A stretch of DNA of 64,000 nucleotides from Lactarius indigo (lineage: Eukaryota; Basidiomycota; Agaricomycetes; Russulales; Russulaceae). Of this stretch, positions 20,357 to 31,200 are shown in pieces; position 1 is the first letter of the stretch, and each line of letters begins with the position of its first letter. The DNA is taken from NCBI GenBank assembly GCA_025766275.1, contig JAFKAC010000010.1:1612001-1676000 (forward strand), read 5' to 3'. The position numbers were made by a program, and so were the translations under genes. The notes below the pieces were generated by a model, which ran no database searches, was not told the origin of the DNA, and saw only the letters and a list, made by a program, of their open reading frames with translations.

Positions 20357-22379
20357 GACAACACATGGTCTCATTATTTAAGTAATAGTACATGTGCCAC
20401 CCAATTCTCCGGCTTTTTTTAGTCACAAATATACACCTGGTTGCATAACACGTAAGAAACTTGTATGCACGGAGATAACACGACATGACCCCACAAATAT
20501 ACAATAGTACGCCAAGTCCTATGAGTTCAAAAAAAGAGAAAAGAAAAGAAAAGATGTAATAAACAATAGTACGCCAAGTCCTACGAGTTCAAAAAAAAAA
20601 GAGAAAAGAATGGGGATGAATAAACAATAGTATGCCAAGTCCCATGAGTTCAAAAAAAGAGAAAAGAAAAGAAAAAGTGTAATAAACAATAGTACGCCAA
20701 GTCCTATGAGTTCAAAAAAAAGAGAAGAGAATGGGTGTGAATAAACAATAGTACACCAAGTCCCATGACTCACCAAAAGAAAACGAGCGTTAATAAACGC
20801 CAAGTCCCATGAGCTCCCAAAGGGGAAGCAAACGAGTGCGAGAAAAGTATGCAGTGAGCCCTGGTGCAATAGAAGTGAGATATCTCACGATGCTGGTGAG
20901 GCCAGGTGAGGTGGAGAGGACAATGGAAAGAAAAAAAGGTATCACGTACGCAAATTGACCATGAGTGACCTTTGGTTTCGAAGGGGAACAAACGTCCGAG
21001 GGTGCAACTTCTTGGGCAACAGGATCGGAAGGCGTCCGAAGGGCGCTGGCAAGGTGGAGGCGAACTGAGAGCCCTCTGGTGTGTGAGGCGGTGAGGAGGC
21101 AAGTAGATTGGTGGGCTAGGAATGTCGGGAGTGCCCTTCAGAAGAGAGACGCATGCTGTGAAGGACGCACCTACTGGGATTTGCACCTGTCGCGAGGGAT
21201 AACTGGAGCCCCAACGGGGCTCGATTCTGCTTCGGAAGAGAGAGGCATGGGACGTTGTGATAACTGGAGCCTCAACGGGGCTCGATTCTGCCGGAGCATC
21301 CTAGACAAGTCCAGGCCCGAGCGCATCAGGGGGTACTTGTGAACTGTGGCGATACGCTGGTGAGGTAGAGACCTCCAGAGTATCGAGGGGCGAGGAAGGG
21401 TAGATGATTGGCGGGCTGGGAGTAATAGGAGCGTCCTTTGGAAGAGAGACGCGGGATGTGAGGGGATGTACTGGGATTCGCACCAAGAGCGAATAGAACA
21501 GCTGCAGTTGTGGGAGAACAACGGTGGGGTATGGCCCTGGACCCGAAACGTCGTAGTGAACGCAGCTCTCGACGTCACGTAAAGTCGAAGGCTGATGCAC
21601 GTTGAGACCACCAGAGAAACGAGGTATCCAGGGGTCTTACTCACCTGCTGCCTCTCTCTCTCCGCTTCTCCGTGTCGTCACAGTTCGCCTCTACTTGGAC
21701 CACCAATGGTGAGGAAGTGAGAGGGCGGTGGCGGTGGGTGAGGGGCAAGAGAGCGGGGCAGCAACGGGGCGAGTGGTGGAGTACGAGTGCGATGCACTCT
21801 CACACTAAGGTGAAATCTTGCGCTGTGGGGCTGCGCGGCCCGGTATGAACACCCCACCACGACACACAAGGTGCGATGCATTGCTATTTACTATTTTACA
21901 TATGTAACATAAGGTTAGGTTTTGAGTATGTAAGTGTATTTGGGTCAATAAAAGGGTTGGTCTGTGCACGTGATCAGTCACATGACGTGTTAGGGGTGGG
22001 GTTGAGGTAGGACAGTTTCAATTCAGCCAATGTCCTATGGTGCGCGTCACCTGGTCTCTGCTAACTTTGAACAGCTTATATAAGCTAACATGTGACCGGC
22101 CAATTGAGCATTTGAAAGCCTTATCATATATCCACCAGGTAGTGGTTTGCAGGCTTGGCTTCAAAGCCTAAGGCCAACCTAAGATGGCTGTTCAAAACCA
22201 GGACAGGACTGGGATAAGAGTGGGTCCTGGCAGGGCTCATGGCCCAGTCTTCACTTTTGACATTTGGCTCCCACAGTCCCATGTCTTTGGCCTCAACTGT
22301 TGGAGATGTGTGTCCTGGGCTTGGGATTCACCAGGATTCACAACCTGGAATCCATGCTTCGAAACTGCATCCACATCTT
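20357..22379. other. Gene-free region with repeats
   Basis: No convincing gene. It holds the minisatellite at 20504-20830 and a diverged direct repeat of about 75 bp (21110-21187 and 21410-21484, both with GAAGAGAGACGC and ending in CTGGGAT). A shorter 33-bp repeat begins GATAACTGGAGCC at about 21198 and 21259. TATATAA occurs at 22078-22084. The first part should include the 3' flank and any terminal repeat of the MULE. Confidence 0.5.
20504..20830. repeat. Minisatellite of about 60 bp, six diverging units
   Basis: Tandem units share CAATAGTACGCCAAGTCC, then TATGAGTTC, an A/G-rich stretch and AATAAA. Unit starts are near 20504, 20565, 20626, 20688 and 20746, with a shortened last unit near 20796. 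Unit length varies through the purine tract. The repeated AATAAA gives potential polyadenylation signals 3' of the MULE gene. Confidence 0.8.
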
Positions 22380-22875
22380 TGTTGAGATGTGACTGTTAAA
22401 GTCACATGTCTTGTGGGATCTGATTGAGTCAGCCCACATACTATATACAGTATCTGTCCCTTATGGACTCATGGACACTCCGGACTCTTACAGACTGCTT
22501 TTGTTTATCTTTATTGTTAGATCCATTTATGGTTCTTATTGTTCTCTATAGTTAGGATACTGGTATTGTCTGCTTTAGGCAGCTATTGTTCTCTGCCAGC
22601 CAATGGCATTTCTCCCTCTGGTGCACAGACCATTATTATCTAAGCATTCCATATATAAGGACTGCTGTTTTTGTCTCTACACTTCAGAGTTCCCTTCACC
22701 TCTGAAGTGTAAGTTCTTCTCTTTACTTTCCTTATTACCTTTGCTCATGGATGTTCCTTTATAGTAACTTGTCTTTTAGGTATGCAGTTGTAATAGAGTT
22801 CCCTTCACCTCTGAAGTTAACTTGTCTTTTAGCTTGCCCAGCTTATCTCTTGCTCATTAGTTCTGCACTTCAACA
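22380..22875 (+). repeat. Copia solo LTR
   Basis: 496 bp, TGTTGAGA...CTTCAACA, with perfect ATCTT duplication (22375-22379, 22876-22880). It resembles the 544-bp LTR of the copia element at 39300 but lacks some segments, and it keeps the hairpin ACACTTCAGAG/CTCTGAAGTGT near the expected start site. Confidence 0.92.
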
Positions 22876-22947
22876 ATCTTTGGAACTTGAATTTCATCTA
22901 CACCTGAAACCTTATCCATGCCTTCACCATTGTATCCACATATTATG

Positions 22948-23456
22948 TGTTACAGTACAGACTAACTACATTGTGTGAATGACTCATGGCCGGTTATGAC
23001 TACGGCCCAGTACTAGTATTAGTCATGGACTCTTACATTGCATCAGTCAGCATAGTAGTTCGCATGTGATTGTGACTCATGTATGACTCATTCCTAGGAT
23101 AGCTGTACTAGGGTTCAAGCTAGTTACGCTATTGGTTACTTACTGTTCTAGCGGTGCTTTAAAGCCCGTGTGTATCTGTATAAGTAGTTGACTTTGAAGA
23201 CCAAGAGTCCCTATCTTGGTCTTCTTCAATCCACCACTTGACTTGTCTCTCGTCTGCCTTAGTCTCAAACTAAGTGTGCTTCCGCTACTATCCACCAAGG
23301 GATAGTCCTCTTCTACTCCTTTTGCTGCAGCGTGTGCCGAAGTGCCCCTGTTCAGCTTGCATTGGGTTGACACGTGATCCCCATTTGCCTGACTTTCGCT
23401 AAGTTGATTACGCCTATCATAAGTCCGAGTTGGACTAATGCCGGTGGAGCGTAACA
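22948..23456 (+). repeat. 5' LTR of element G
   Basis: About 509 bp. I set the start at TGTTACAG by alignment to the C LTR; the end GCGTAACA is clear from the PBS. TATAAG at 23179-23184 is followed by ATCTTGGTCTT at 23213-23223. The sequence is divergent from C but has the same layout and hairpin. Confidence 0.75.
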
Positions 23457-23458
23457 TT

Positions 23459-23469
23459 AAGACCAAGAT
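23459..23469 (+). promoter_or_regulatory. Element G primer binding site (self-priming type)
   Basis: AAGACCAAGAT, 2 nt after the LTR, complementary to 23213-23223. Confidence 0.8.
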
Positions 23470-23476
23470 CCTCATC

Positions 23477-23550
23477 GTGGCGTACTCGACCAGAGACCAG
23501 TGGACGTCCTTCTGTCCCTATCATATTGAACGATGAGGAGATTGCAACGT
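23477..23550 (+). pseudogene. Element G gag, first fragment
   Basis: Starts at GTG 23477 directly after the PBS and reads TRDQWTSFCPYHIER then a TGA stop, matching the N terminus of C gag. Interrupted at 23550 by element F and continued at 35491 or 35495. Confidence 0.8.
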
Positions 23551-24345
23551 TGATACCCTAAACCGTCGCTAAACGCAAGAACGACCGGTAAAGGAGTAAT
23601 ATTGGGTTTGAGAAGTCGGGGAATATAGGACCGATAATCCGGCCGATGGCGACTTTAACCGAAGGCGCACCGACGCGGGACCGAACGAGCTGAAGCCGAC
23701 CGAGGTGAGAGCGATGTAGTCTTAACGCGACGCGGGGCTGCGAATAGCCGAGGTATAGCCGAATACGCACACACGGGTGCTTCGCGAAATCAAAATAGAA
23801 TAGATGTCATAGATAATCGAATAGTAGGATATGAGCGTATGAATCGAATGAGGTCGCTGTGGGCTCCCCGAAGGTTGCTGTTCTTGTACCTGTGGTATAG
23901 AGCTATTTATGTGTTGCCGCTTGCCGACCGAATCCGCACCTCGCCGCTTTTCCCTTGCTGAACGTCCATCTTACTCTCCTGCCTTAAACCCACGCCGGTC
24001 TGATCCGCTCTTCTCTGGGGTGTCGCCTTACCAACCCTAGGTGCTGCTTTGCCTATTCGCGCCATGGCCGCGCCTGTGATTCTGCTCGGCCGCTCCGGTA
24101 TGTCGCTATTCGCCATGTCGGCCCTGATCGGTTTCTGGGGCTTTCACATGTTCCACGCTAATATAGGCACTGTCCCGTACCCCGCGCTGGGGCCGCACCC
24201 GTGATTGTAGCAGTAGGCTACCGTTCGCATATGCGGCTAGAATATTCGGGCGTCTCGGCCCATCACCACGGGCCGCTCTTCCCGCCGCCGAGAGTGACCG
24301 ATCGCAGTACTCTAGACGGGCCGGTTGGGCCGGTCGGGTGTATCA
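23551..24345 (-). repeat. 3' LTR of element F
   Basis: 795 bp, TGATACCC...GTGTATCA. Differs from 34696-35490 at 10 sites by my comparison, all C/T or G/A within CpG. Confidence 0.95.
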
Positions 24346-24358
24346 TTTCCCCTCTTGG
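24346..24358 (-). promoter_or_regulatory. Element F polypurine tract
   Basis: AAGAGGGGAAA read on the minus strand, directly before the 3' LTR. Confidence 0.7.
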
Positions 24359-24526
24359 CTGAGCTTCTGACTGTCCTCAGTCAGTCGGCGCAATAGCATC
24401 GCGTGGTAGAAGTCGTCGGGCGGTGCCGGTAGCGTGAGAACGGTCCGCGAGTCCGCCATACGTTGTCGCCGATATTGTTATCGTCGTCCTTTCGCCGTTT
24501 TTCTTCCTTGAGTCGATTCTTCTAAC

Positions 24527-26013
24527 ATGTCGCAAAAATCCCGTGTTTTTTCGTTCGCTAAGTTGTCGCTCTTGCATCTTCGCCCCGAGTTTGAGAGGAC
24601 CGATTTGGATGCCGCGTCGGCCGACGAGCTAGCGCAGACCTTTTCGTCGGCTCTGGTGAGTACTTGTTGGCTTTGATCCGTGCTGATCGTGGTTGATCGG
24701 GTTGACAGGAACTTGTCGTTTCGTCGGCGATCGAGGCCGGCGTAGATGTTGGCGTCGATCAGGAGGTGGACGCTCTTGTTGGCGCTGCACGCAGCTGCCT
24801 GCTTCCGTTCGCTTCGGCGGCTTGGCTTGAACATTCGCCTTGTCTTGTCGCTGGGAGCGAGGAGCGGCTGGGCTCCTTGTTGGCGCCGTCGGTTCCGCCT
24901 GGGTCGGCCGATATACCCGGTGACTATGCGCGGCTCGCCGAGTACCGCCGACAGGTGGAGGCTGGTACTTTGTCTCGCGCCGAGTTCGAGGCCCACCGTG
25001 CGGCCATTCTCGCAGCCGACACCAGGCCCGACATGCCGCCATCGCTGCCGGTTCCATCGCCGCTCTTGCGGTCATCCGCGCGCCCACTCGGCCCTTCACC
25101 CGTCGGCGGTTCTCCCGCCTTCGGCTTATCAGAACTCTTTTCGCAGAGTTCCATCCAATCTCCCACTCTTCGTGCAGCTGGGGCGGCGCCTTCCCCGTCT
25201 GGTGCCGCCGCCGCGCTTTCTGAGGAGCCCACGGTCGCTTCCGGGTCGGGGACCGGTCGCGGCGTTAAGCGCGGTTGTACGCCCGAATTGATGGATGTTA
25301 CGTTGATCGCTGGGTGGCAGCGGGTGCGTTTCGGTCGGCTTCTCTTGGGTGTTGGCTAACCTGTCTTCTAGTGCGTGACTTGCATCAAGAGCAAGGTTAA
25401 ATGCGCGCCCGTTGTCGGTAGTTTGCCGCTGTATCCGTGCTGGCGGTGCGTTCACGGGGATCGCGCATGTGTTCGGGCGCCGCTTCTGTGCCGTCGCCGC
25501 CGTCGGGCAGGCGCCGCCGCGCCTCCCCATGTTCCCTCTCCCGGTGTCGCTTCGCCCGGTGTCGCTTCGCCCGGTCCCGCGCCGTCTGGCAGTGCTCGCG
25601 CCGGCTCGTTCTCTGGCAACGCTCGCGCCGGCGCCTTTTTCGGTCCCCCAGAGGACTGTTCGGGCATCGAGCTCGCCGCGACGATCGTGTTTTATCGTGC
25701 TGAGCTTGCTCGCGCGATGGCTTCTCGTACGTTGATCGACGAGAATATCATTTTCCTTCGCTTCCAGTTGGCCAGCTATCTTGGTATGATGGTTGAGCCC
25801 GGCACTTCTCTCGGGCAGCCGCCGCCGAAACAGCTGCAAACGCGCGCTTCGTCGAAGGGTAAGGAGCGAGCGATCGACGTTGACGCGCCCTCGGATGATG
25901 ATGCCGAAGCGGCTGACGATGATGAAATTGAAGACGGGACCGAATACGAGTATGAGGAGGAAGATGCCGAAATGGACTGGGCGGGCATTTCCGGGGATCT
26001 CGGCGCCGAGTAA
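24527..26013 (+). CDS. F-cassette gene alpha: Zn2Cys6-like protein of unknown function
   Basis: Not a family I can name. Three exons inferred: 24527-24655, 24709-25323, 25372-26013. Introns are 53 and 48 bases (GTGAGT...GACAG; GTGCGT...TCTAG), each with a branch-like CTRAY (TGCTGAT; GGCTAAC), phase 0. Product about 461 residues. An N-terminal helical part includes AEYRRQVEAGTLSRAEF, shared in form with beta and gamma. A Pro/Ser/Ala linker follows, and the second intron splits it from CVTCIKSKVKCAP...PCWRCVHGDRAC, a Cys pattern like a fungal Zn2Cys6 cluster with a basic stretch after it. The C terminus is strongly acidic. DNA binding is inferred only from the Cys pattern. It lies between F pol and the 3' LTR on the opposite strand. 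Confidence 0.72.
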
Positions 26014-26252
26014 GCCGCGGTCGCCCGATGTACCGTTGTAGAACATTTGTAAATAGACTTTCTGTGTTGCCCTGTGCCTGGGAATGTATCAATCTTGCCA
26101 CGTTTCGTTGAAATGAGTTAGCGCCGATTGCCTTGCACTTTTTCTTGCGCTTTCCCCCCCTGAAAAAATTAATTTGGCTGTCCTCAGCCACCGCGTCGGG
26201 CCGGCATCTCGGCGCCGGCGATACTTTTGTCGCGCTTGCAGTGTGAGTAGGG

Positions 26253-26913
26253 ATGGAACGTTTTCTCCCTTTGCGCTCGATGCCCGTTCCTTCGAATAAC
26301 TCTAGTCTGGTGGACTCGAGCGATGGCGAAAACCGTCGCGCGTATGTGCGTGCGATTGCACAGCTGGCCGTGCTTTCCGAGCGGTGGTTCGGTCTTCAGC
26401 GCCGCCCCGCGGATGTTGCCGACTTCCTTCGAGATTTCTATCGCGCTTGGGTACGATGCTTCTTTTCGCTTGTCTTCGCTAGACGCCTAACTTCTCCAGG
26501 AATATGCCGAGCGCATGGCCGCCCGTGCTGGTGTTCATAACCTCGCCGAGTCCGCTCGGGAGCTTCGGACCATCATCGAGGAAGCTGCCGCGCCTCATGC
26601 CGAGCTGGAATGGCTTCTATTATTCCCTGGCGTTTTCGAGGAGCACCAGTCGCGGCTCATCCGGTATGCCGTCGTATTCAGCCGCGCTCAGTCCGCCGTT
26701 ATCGCGAACGTTATCCATGGACCGGGGGTATCTGCGCTTCGGGACCCGTACGTCTTAGCCGTTGCCGAGTTTCGGGACCTTCTCGCTGCGGGCGTTATCA
26801 GTTTCGACGAGTATCAGTGGCAGGAGGAGCGGCTCGGTCGGGCTAGTTTACTGGCCGAAACCGCGCGGCGAAGCTCTTCGGCGACCGAGGGGGTATCGCA
26901 TGATGCGGAGTAG
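26253..26913 (+). CDS. F-cassette gene beta: helical protein, likely paralogue of gamma
   Basis: Two exons, 26253-26450 and 26500-26913, around a 49-base intron (GTACGA...TCCAG, phase 0, after a Trp codon). Product about 203 residues, mostly charged helical segments, with no signal peptide or membrane segment. Diagnostic stretches: HAELEWLLLFPGVFEEHQSR and AEFRDLLAAGVISFDEY, matched in gamma. Function unknown. 240 bases after alpha and on the same strand. The ATG at 26253 is the first in frame; another at 26280 is possible. Confidence 0.7.
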
Positions 26914-27079
26914 CGTTCCTTGTACCTGTCCGGCCTTTGTAATTGGCGTACTACAACCGGTTATTAAATGGTGTCGCTTGTGTCGATCTTCGTCCATTGA
27001 CATGTGAAAAGAGTCTGTAGCGAGTTGTCTCGCATTAAAGCGGCTTGTTCGCTGTGAGCCGGTCCCAACGTTCCCTGCC

Positions 27080-27866
27080 ATGGCTGATACCGGTCGTGAC
27101 TCTGATGCCTACTTGCCCGAGGGTTTGCTCAAGGCTGCCTTCGATTCCGCTTTGACTAGTTTCTTTGTGTTTGGCGAAACTTGGTCGCAGTGTCCTCGCC
27201 AGGCGCCGCAGATCGCGTCGTGGCTACGCTTGTTCCAGGGGTCGTGGGTACGTCGCTAAATCTATGTGTTTTGTTCATTCCATGGTGATTGGGCACTTCT
27301 AGGATTATCTTCGGCTGATGGCAGATGCTGCTAACGACGGCGAGATGGGGGCCGACGCATATGCCCTGCGTTCGCTTGTTCGGACCGAGGCCGCACCATT
27401 TGTGGATGTTAATTGGCTGCTCGAGTTCCCCATGGTCACTGAGCACGTTCGAAGCCGAGTGTTGCTGTATACGGGGGTCTTATGTCGCACGCAGAGCGCT
27501 GCTCTTGAGGAGTGTCTCGCCGGAGCGCTGGTTAGCGAGCAGGTCCCAGATGTTTATGATCGTGCCGCTATCGAGTTTGAGTCGCTTTGGGCTGCCGGGG
27601 ACATTTCGCGCGAGGACTATTATTGGTACCTCTCGAAGTTGCGATCTGACCGGCTGACGGTGATTTGCAAGCGAGGGTTGCTCCCGAAGATCATGAGTCT
27701 GGGCCGCTCGCCTCGCGGTATGCTTTGCCTATTTCTTTTTCGCCGCTTTATGCCTAATCGCTTCGCTGTAGAGTTGCACGTTGGTATTGGCGCCGAAGGT
27801 TATTTTGTTGCTGGCGCGGAAGACGGTGCAGAGGACGATTGTGGTGAGACTGGGGTAGGTGTCTAA
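27080..27866 (+). CDS. F-cassette gene gamma: helical protein, likely paralogue of beta
   Basis: Two exons, 27080-27247 and 27303-27866, around a 55-base intron (GTACGT...TCTAG, phase 0, also after Trp and before an acidic residue and Tyr). Product about 243 residues. VDVNWLLEFPMVTEHVRSR and IEFESLWAAGDISREDY align with beta without gaps. The C-terminal 60 residues are not shared with beta and end in an acidic tail. The gene converges on F pol, whose stop is at 28225. Function unknown. Confidence 0.7.
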
Positions 27867-28224
27867 GGACTGTCGCGTTGGATCGTGAAGGAGCGGTGGT
27901 GCTGGTATACCCAGAATTTTGGTAGCAAGCTTGTAGCGGCCTCCTGCTGTACTGGAGAAGTTGTTTATCTCGATGTGAGAGTCCCCGTGGGCGTTGGCTA
28001 TTGCGGAAGTTCGGTGTTTTAGTTGGCCCAGTACTGCGGAAACAGGCTTGTTAGGCCGGCATGTGTGTGCTCGGTGCGCTTGGGGTTCGGCCTCGTGTAG
28101 CGGGTATATCGCGTGTTATTTCACTGTTCGCATAGGATTAAAAGCAATAATAAAGTAAGACTATAGAAAATTAAAGTCCAGAGATGGCTCTTTCGCAGCC
28201 CGTGTTTTCGCGCTTATGGAATGT
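27867..28224. other. Convergent intergenic space in element F
   Basis: No gene seen. AATAAT and AATAAA occur near 28147-28155 on the plus strand and could end the gamma transcript. F pol ends at 28225 on the other strand. Confidence 0.5.
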
Positions 28225-31200
28225 TCACATGTCGAGTTCTTCGGCTGCCTCGGGTATATCTTCGTCGTCTTCGCTCTCCTGGGTGCCTTGCCGTGGGTCC
28301 ACATCCGGTTCGCCACTGGCTTCCAATTCGCGCAACCGAGCAACTGAGACGTCCAAATGTTGTTCTAGATCGGGTATGTCCATATATTCGCGGGTGAAAT
28401 ACGGCACCACTCTGAAGGCTGCTATGGTGCTGTGTAGTAGTGTGCCGTCGAGTTCGCATACTATGTAGGCCCCTCCTTTGTTTCGCGAGACCACTACTAG
28501 TGGTCCGAAGTAGCGCGGCCGCATTTTGCGATTCAGCGCTTTTTCTATCGCGGTGTTGCGGATTAGGACTAGAGCGCCTCTTCTGAAATCGTAGTCGCGA
28601 ATTGTTGCCGCGTGTGCCTTCTCGAACCGAAGGGCCGCGCGATTGCGGTGTTCGTGGACTCTCGCCTTGAGCCGGTCTAGGTCTTCCGGTCGCTTTTGTA
28701 GAGCTACCGCCCGCTGGGCGATGAGGTCAGTTGTCGCTAGTATTGAATCGGGTGGGGGCGATAGATAGTTTGCTTCTACGATGTCGAAGGGTAGCAGTGG
28801 GTGAACGCCGGTCGCCACGAAGAATGGCGAGCAGCTGAGACGCTTCCGCGGTGTAACGCGCTCCGACCAGAATACGGAATATGTCGCCTGCGGCCAGCGG
28901 TTTTGCTCACCGTCGACCGCTTTAAACAGCGCTTGCCGCACGTCGAAGTGCGCGCGCTCTACTATGCCATTCGCGTGAGAGTTATATCCGCTTATCCTAA
29001 TATGTGTCACGTGGTACTTGCGTTCCAAGTGGCCGAGCGCTGCGACGAAGGGCTTGCCGTTATCTGAGACTATTTCTGTCAGCGTTCCCCATCGGCATAG
29101 TACATCTTGGAATATCCAGTCGCCGAGTGCCTGAGCCGTTTCTTTTCGGAGCATTCTAAATTCTGGGTATCCGGTCAGAGAGCAGCGGCCTTGTACAATG
29201 TAGGAGTAGCCGGCGGCATGCGGGAGGTGCATTGTGTCCATATACATCTTCGCAAATAAAGGTGCAGGGGTGGCGACCACCGGCGGTATTGAGATTTGCT
29301 GGGTCTGCCGGGTCTGGCAGACATGGCAGGTGCGCACGTACCAAGCGATGTCGTCGCCCATGAATGGCCACCAGTACCGTTCTATTAGTAGAGCTCGGAT
29401 CGCGTAGAAGCCGCGGTGCCCGGTATCGTCGTGGGCCGCGTGTATCGCTTCAATGCGTCGGTGCCGATACAGGACTCTCTGGTGGGCCCCCTGCGGGTTT
29501 CGCTTCCAGAGTAGCCCGTCGTCTACGAAGAATCTTGCTGCGAAGCGCACTAGAGCGGTATAATCTTGTTCTGTCATGCCTTCCGGTCGCTCCAGGAAGG
29601 TCAGCCAGTCGTGCGCTGCCGCTAGTTTTTCGTCGGCTCGCGCGGCCGCTTTCGTTCGTGGGATTAGATCGTAGTTCGGCTCATATGGAAATGCGTCGGC
29701 CATCTCGTATGGTCGCTTTTCTGGTATGTTCGTGCTTGCGATGGTGTATAGAAGTTGGTTCGTGCGAGGCGCCGCGACCGGGTGGTTAACCATATGCATG
29801 AAGCCATATAGGTTATCAATCCAATCTTCGAATTCTTCTTCGCTGCTTTCTTCCTCCTCTTCTTGTTCGTCATCCGGCTGTACTGGCCGCCGAGAGAGTC
29901 CATCCGGTCCGTGCTGCTTTCCGGGGACGTGGCGCAGCTCAAAATGAAAGGTTAGAATTGATACTATCCAGCGGTTGACGCTGGCCGATGGTGCGATGTC
30001 TGGATTATTGAGCATGCCTTTGATATACCTGGCATCTACTTCCACTATTAGGTTGCGCACGCCGACGATGAATATTTTGTAAGCACGCAGTGCCCTATAG
30101 AGGCCGTATAGTTCTAGCTTCGGTTGCGAAAAGCGGCGCTCTCGGTCGTTTAGCGGCAACGAACCAAAGCGTGCGTAGTACCGCTTTTTTGGCATTGCTG
30201 AGTCGGCCTGGCAGAGGTAAAACCCTACGGCTATTGGTGAGGTGTCCACGGCCAGTATTACCGGTGAGTCGGATTGGTAGTCAATCGGCCGAAGCGCCGG
30301 CGAACTCAAGAGGGCCTGCTTTAAATCTTCTTGGGCCGCAACTTGCGCCGGTCCAAATTCGAATGGAACGCCTTTGCGAGTGAGATTGATGAGCGAGTTG
30401 GCTCGTTTCGCGAAGTTTTGTATGAATATCCTGCACACTCCTACAGTGCCGAGGAATGCGCGAACTTCAGATAGGTCTTTGCACGGTCCCCAGTTAACGA
30501 TCTTGTTCACGCGGGCCACCTCTGGTAGCCTTCCGCGCGGTGTGCACCGGTGTCCAACTGCAGTTATTTCCTCTGCACAAAGTATTGATTTTAGGCCGCT
30601 AAACGTGCCGCCGCAGTACTTGACTCGCTGGACTACTCGATTGAGTCCTTGGAAGTGCTCCCAGATAAATCGGCGGATGCCGGTATTTTCTAATATTCAT
30701 TCTTCGGTTCCGTCGGCTAGTTCGTACCGACCTGCCAGTCCGCGAATCGGCACATCATCGATGTAAGGAACCGTGACGTCCGGGATCTCTGGCTGCAATA
30801 TGTATGTGACGTCGTCGTGAAATATCGGGACCGAGTTCGTCCATCCCATGGGTGAAGTGACCAGTCACAAGGCGCCGAATGGTGATTGGAAGGTTGTTAA
30901 ATCTCGTGATTCTGGTGATAAGCCTCGTTCATCGTAGCCGACATATAGGTCTAGCATGCCGCCGCATGCTCGGCCGGCGAAATGCTCGCCAATCTGATCA
31001 GTGAATGGGGTGACGCCGGCGTGCTTGATTGTAACTTTGTTAAGCGGCTCCAGGCTGTGGACTATGCGCAGTGATTTTCCATCTTTCTTTACGACGCAGA
31101 ACCACCGAGATCGGTATGAAGAGTTCGATGGCTCGTATACGCCGGCGTCGATCTTGCATTTTATTAACCGGCAGACTTCGTTGTAGATTCCGGGTGGTAT

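Noticed and set aside
20504..20830. Possible CRISPR-like array
   Set aside because: Units are tandem without unique spacers, in eukaryotic DNA; a minisatellite.
22184..22399. 71-codon frame before the copia solo LTR
   Set aside because: Runs through the target duplication into the LTR; low-information sequence and no family seen.
24527..26013. Gene alpha as an ordinary host Zn2Cys6 transcription factor
   Set aside because: It lies between the pol end and 3' LTR of F, inside one target duplication, and two likely paralogues follow it. It belongs to the element.
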